From an uncultured Clostridia bacterium (lineage in GTDB: Bacteria; Bacillota; Clostridia; Lachnospirales; Lachnospiraceae), in assembly GCA_946405675.1 (NCBI GenBank), contig CAMJIC010000118.1, positions 1 through 7,663 of the forward strand: a stretch of DNA of 7,663 nt, written 5' to 3'. The notes below the pieces were generated by a model, which was not told the origin of the DNA, searched no databases, and worked only from the letters and a program-made list of their open reading frames with translations. The position numbers and the translations under genes were made by a program. Every line of letters begins with the position of its first letter. The stretch's first letter is position 1. Positions 6,737-7,663 of the stretch are shown here, in pieces.

Positions 6737-6784
6737 TTATCATACGTCATTTGCGGTTTCGCAAGTGACAGTGCTGAAAGTTAC
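6737..6784 (+). repeat. 49-bp repeat, copy 2 (upstream of metH)
   Basis: This 48-nt stretch starts 4 nt after the reactivation-gene stop codon and aligns with 5808-5856, ending in CTGAAAGTTAC, where copy 1 has CTGAACAGTTAC. Within it TTGCG (6751-6755) and CGCAA (6760-6764) can form a small hairpin that copy 1 lacks. It carries the -35 candidate of metH. Confidence 0.75.
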
Positions 6785-6792
6785 CATAGAAT
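6765..6792 (+). promoter_or_regulatory. Candidate promoter of metH, -35 inside the repeat
   Basis: GTGACA (6765-6770, 5 of 6 to TTGACA) is followed after 16 nt by TAGAAT (6787-6792, 5 of 6 to TATAAT). The -35 lies inside the 49-bp repeat and the -10 just beyond its end at 6784. Transcription would start near 6799, about 30 nt before metH. metH may also be read through from the upstream gene, as no terminator is seen. Confidence 0.4.
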
Positions 6793-6829
6793 GATATAAA
6801 CCTGACACATTCTGTAAGTGAGGATTCAG

Positions 6830-7663
6830 ATGATGGATAAGAAACAGTTTCTCCTTCTTGACGGTGCCATGGGAACCATGCTCCAGAAGGCCGGGCTGAA
6901 GCCCGGTCACCGGCCTGAGGTATTCGGTCTCGAACACCCACAGATTGTGGAGCAGATCCACAGAAGCTATATCGAATCCGGAAGCCGCGTGATTTACGCG
7001 AATACCTTCGGCGTGAACAGCCGTAAGCTGGAGGGATGCCGGTTTTCGGTGAAGGAACTGATCACGGCGAACATCGCAGCTGCGAAAAAGGCTGCCGCAG
7101 CTGCCCGGGAAAAAGGCGTAAAGGTTGCGCTTGACGTAGGCCCGATCGGAGAACTGATGGAGCCCCTCGGAACGATCTCCTTTGATGAGGCATATGAATG
7201 CTTCAAAGATGTAGTCACAGCAGGGGAAAATGCCGGGGCCGACCTTGTGGTGTTTGAGACCATGACCGACCTGAATGAAGTGCGTGCGGCAGTTCTTGCG
7301 GCGAAGGAGAATACTTCCCTCAGCGTGTGGGTCACGATGACATTTGAGCAAAACGGAAGGACATTTACCGGAACCATACCGGAAGCCATGGCACTTACGC
7401 TGGACTGTCTTGGAGTGGATGCCATAGGCGTGAACTGCTCTCTCGGCCCTGCGGAGCTGATCCCCATTGTAGAAAAGATCCGTTCCCATACCAACAAGAT
7501 GCTTATCGTGAAGCCAAACGCCGGGCTGCCTGACCCACGGTCAGGTCTGTACGCCATGACGCCTGAGCGGTTTGCAAAGGAAATGAACGTCTATCTTCAG
7601 ATGGGAATCCCGATTCTGGGCGGGTGCTGCGGAACAAGGCCTGCATTTATCGACGCGCTGAGA
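6830..7663 (+). CDS. metH: Cobalamin-dependent methionine synthase, homocysteine-binding domain, cut by window edge
   Basis: It transfers the methyl group of 5-methyltetrahydrofolate via cobalamin to homocysteine, forming methionine. The visible 278 residues are the N-terminal homocysteine S-methyltransferase TIM barrel. Seen motifs: LLLDGAMGTMLQ at 8-19, ANTFGVNSRKL at 57-67, DVGPIGELMEPLG at 102-114, VVFETMTDLNE at 140-150, and the zinc ligands Cys203 (GVNCSLGP) and Cys266-Cys267 (GGCCGT). Their 63-residue spacing equals that of E. coli MetH Cys247/310/311. The folate and cobalamin domains lie beyond the window. They are predicted because the reactivation domain is encoded next door, but a homocysteine-methyltransferase-only protein cannot be excluded from this part. 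Two adjacent ATGs (6830, 6833) are possible starts. GAGG is 6 nt before the first, which is used here. Confidence 0.9.
   Translation, partial: MMDKKQFLLLDGAMGTMLQKAGLKPGHRPEVFGLEHPQIVEQIHRSYIESGSRVIYANTFGVNSRKLEGCRFSVKELITANIAAAKKAAAAAREKGVKVALDVGPIGELMEPLGTISFDEAYECFKDVVTAGENAGADLVVFETMTDLNEVRAAVLAAKENTSLSVWVTMTFEQNGRTFTGTIPEAMALTLDCLGVDAIGVNCSLGPAELIPIVEKIRSHTNKMLIVKPNAGLPDPRSGLYAMTPERFAKEMNVYLQMGIPILGGCCGTRPAFIDALR

Noticed and set aside
5808..6784. CRISPR-like direct repeats
   Set aside because: There are only two copies, 880 bp apart with a gene between them, and no spacer pattern.
6734..6829. SAM riboswitch or T-box before metH (the gap includes CTTATCA, like the start of SAM-I elements)
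   Set aside because: The gap is too short for SAM-I and lacks its other conserved blocks; no T-box sequence is present.
6740..7489. Open frame of 249 codons on the minus strand
   Set aside because: It is antisense to metH and to the repeat before it; the plus strand encodes an intact homocysteine methyltransferase domain with all zinc cysteines.

Overview
The window looks like chromosomal DNA of a mid-GC Gram-positive anaerobe, most likely a clostridium of the Lachnospiraceae type. This is inferred from strong AAGGAGG-type ribosome binding sites, base composition, a methionine synthase whose reactivation domain is a separate protein, and the general look of the proteins. No species can be named from sequence alone.

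Left block (1-5707, all on the minus strand, read right to left): a MATE-family multidrug/cation antiporter (4349-5707); aspartate-semialdehyde dehydrogenase asd of the archaeal/fungal class (3119-4201), with its own promoter candidate and a long GC-rich stem-loop just upstream; type IA DNA topoisomerase III topB (892-2991); and the N-terminal 289 residues of a type IIA topoisomerase ATPase subunit, ParE/GyrB-like (867 down to the window edge). topB and parE are 24 nt apart and are probably co-transcribed, so two topoisomerases able to unlink DNA are paired. A second stem-loop lies between asd and topB.

Right block (6038-7663, plus strand): a stand-alone MetH reactivation-domain protein (6038-6733), followed by metH (6830 to the window edge). 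Only the zinc-binding homocysteine methyltransferase domain of MetH is visible. Together they form a split cobalamin-dependent methionine synthase. Asd on the left feeds the same aspartate-to-methionine pathway.

The 330-bp divergent intergenic region (5708-6037) and the 96-bp gap before metH are the unusual parts. The first holds a 32-bp near-perfect palindrome with 15-bp arms starting GTAAC, flanked exactly by an 8-bp direct repeat (CATTCCGC). This looks like a minimal insertion element made only of two terminal inverted repeats; GTAA ends with 8-bp duplications are typical of the IS66 family. A 49-bp repeat ending in the same arm sequence occurs twice, once upstream of each methionine-synthase gene. 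The copy before metH may supply the -35 of a hybrid promoter. No CRISPR array, tRNA, rRNA or recognisable riboswitch was found.
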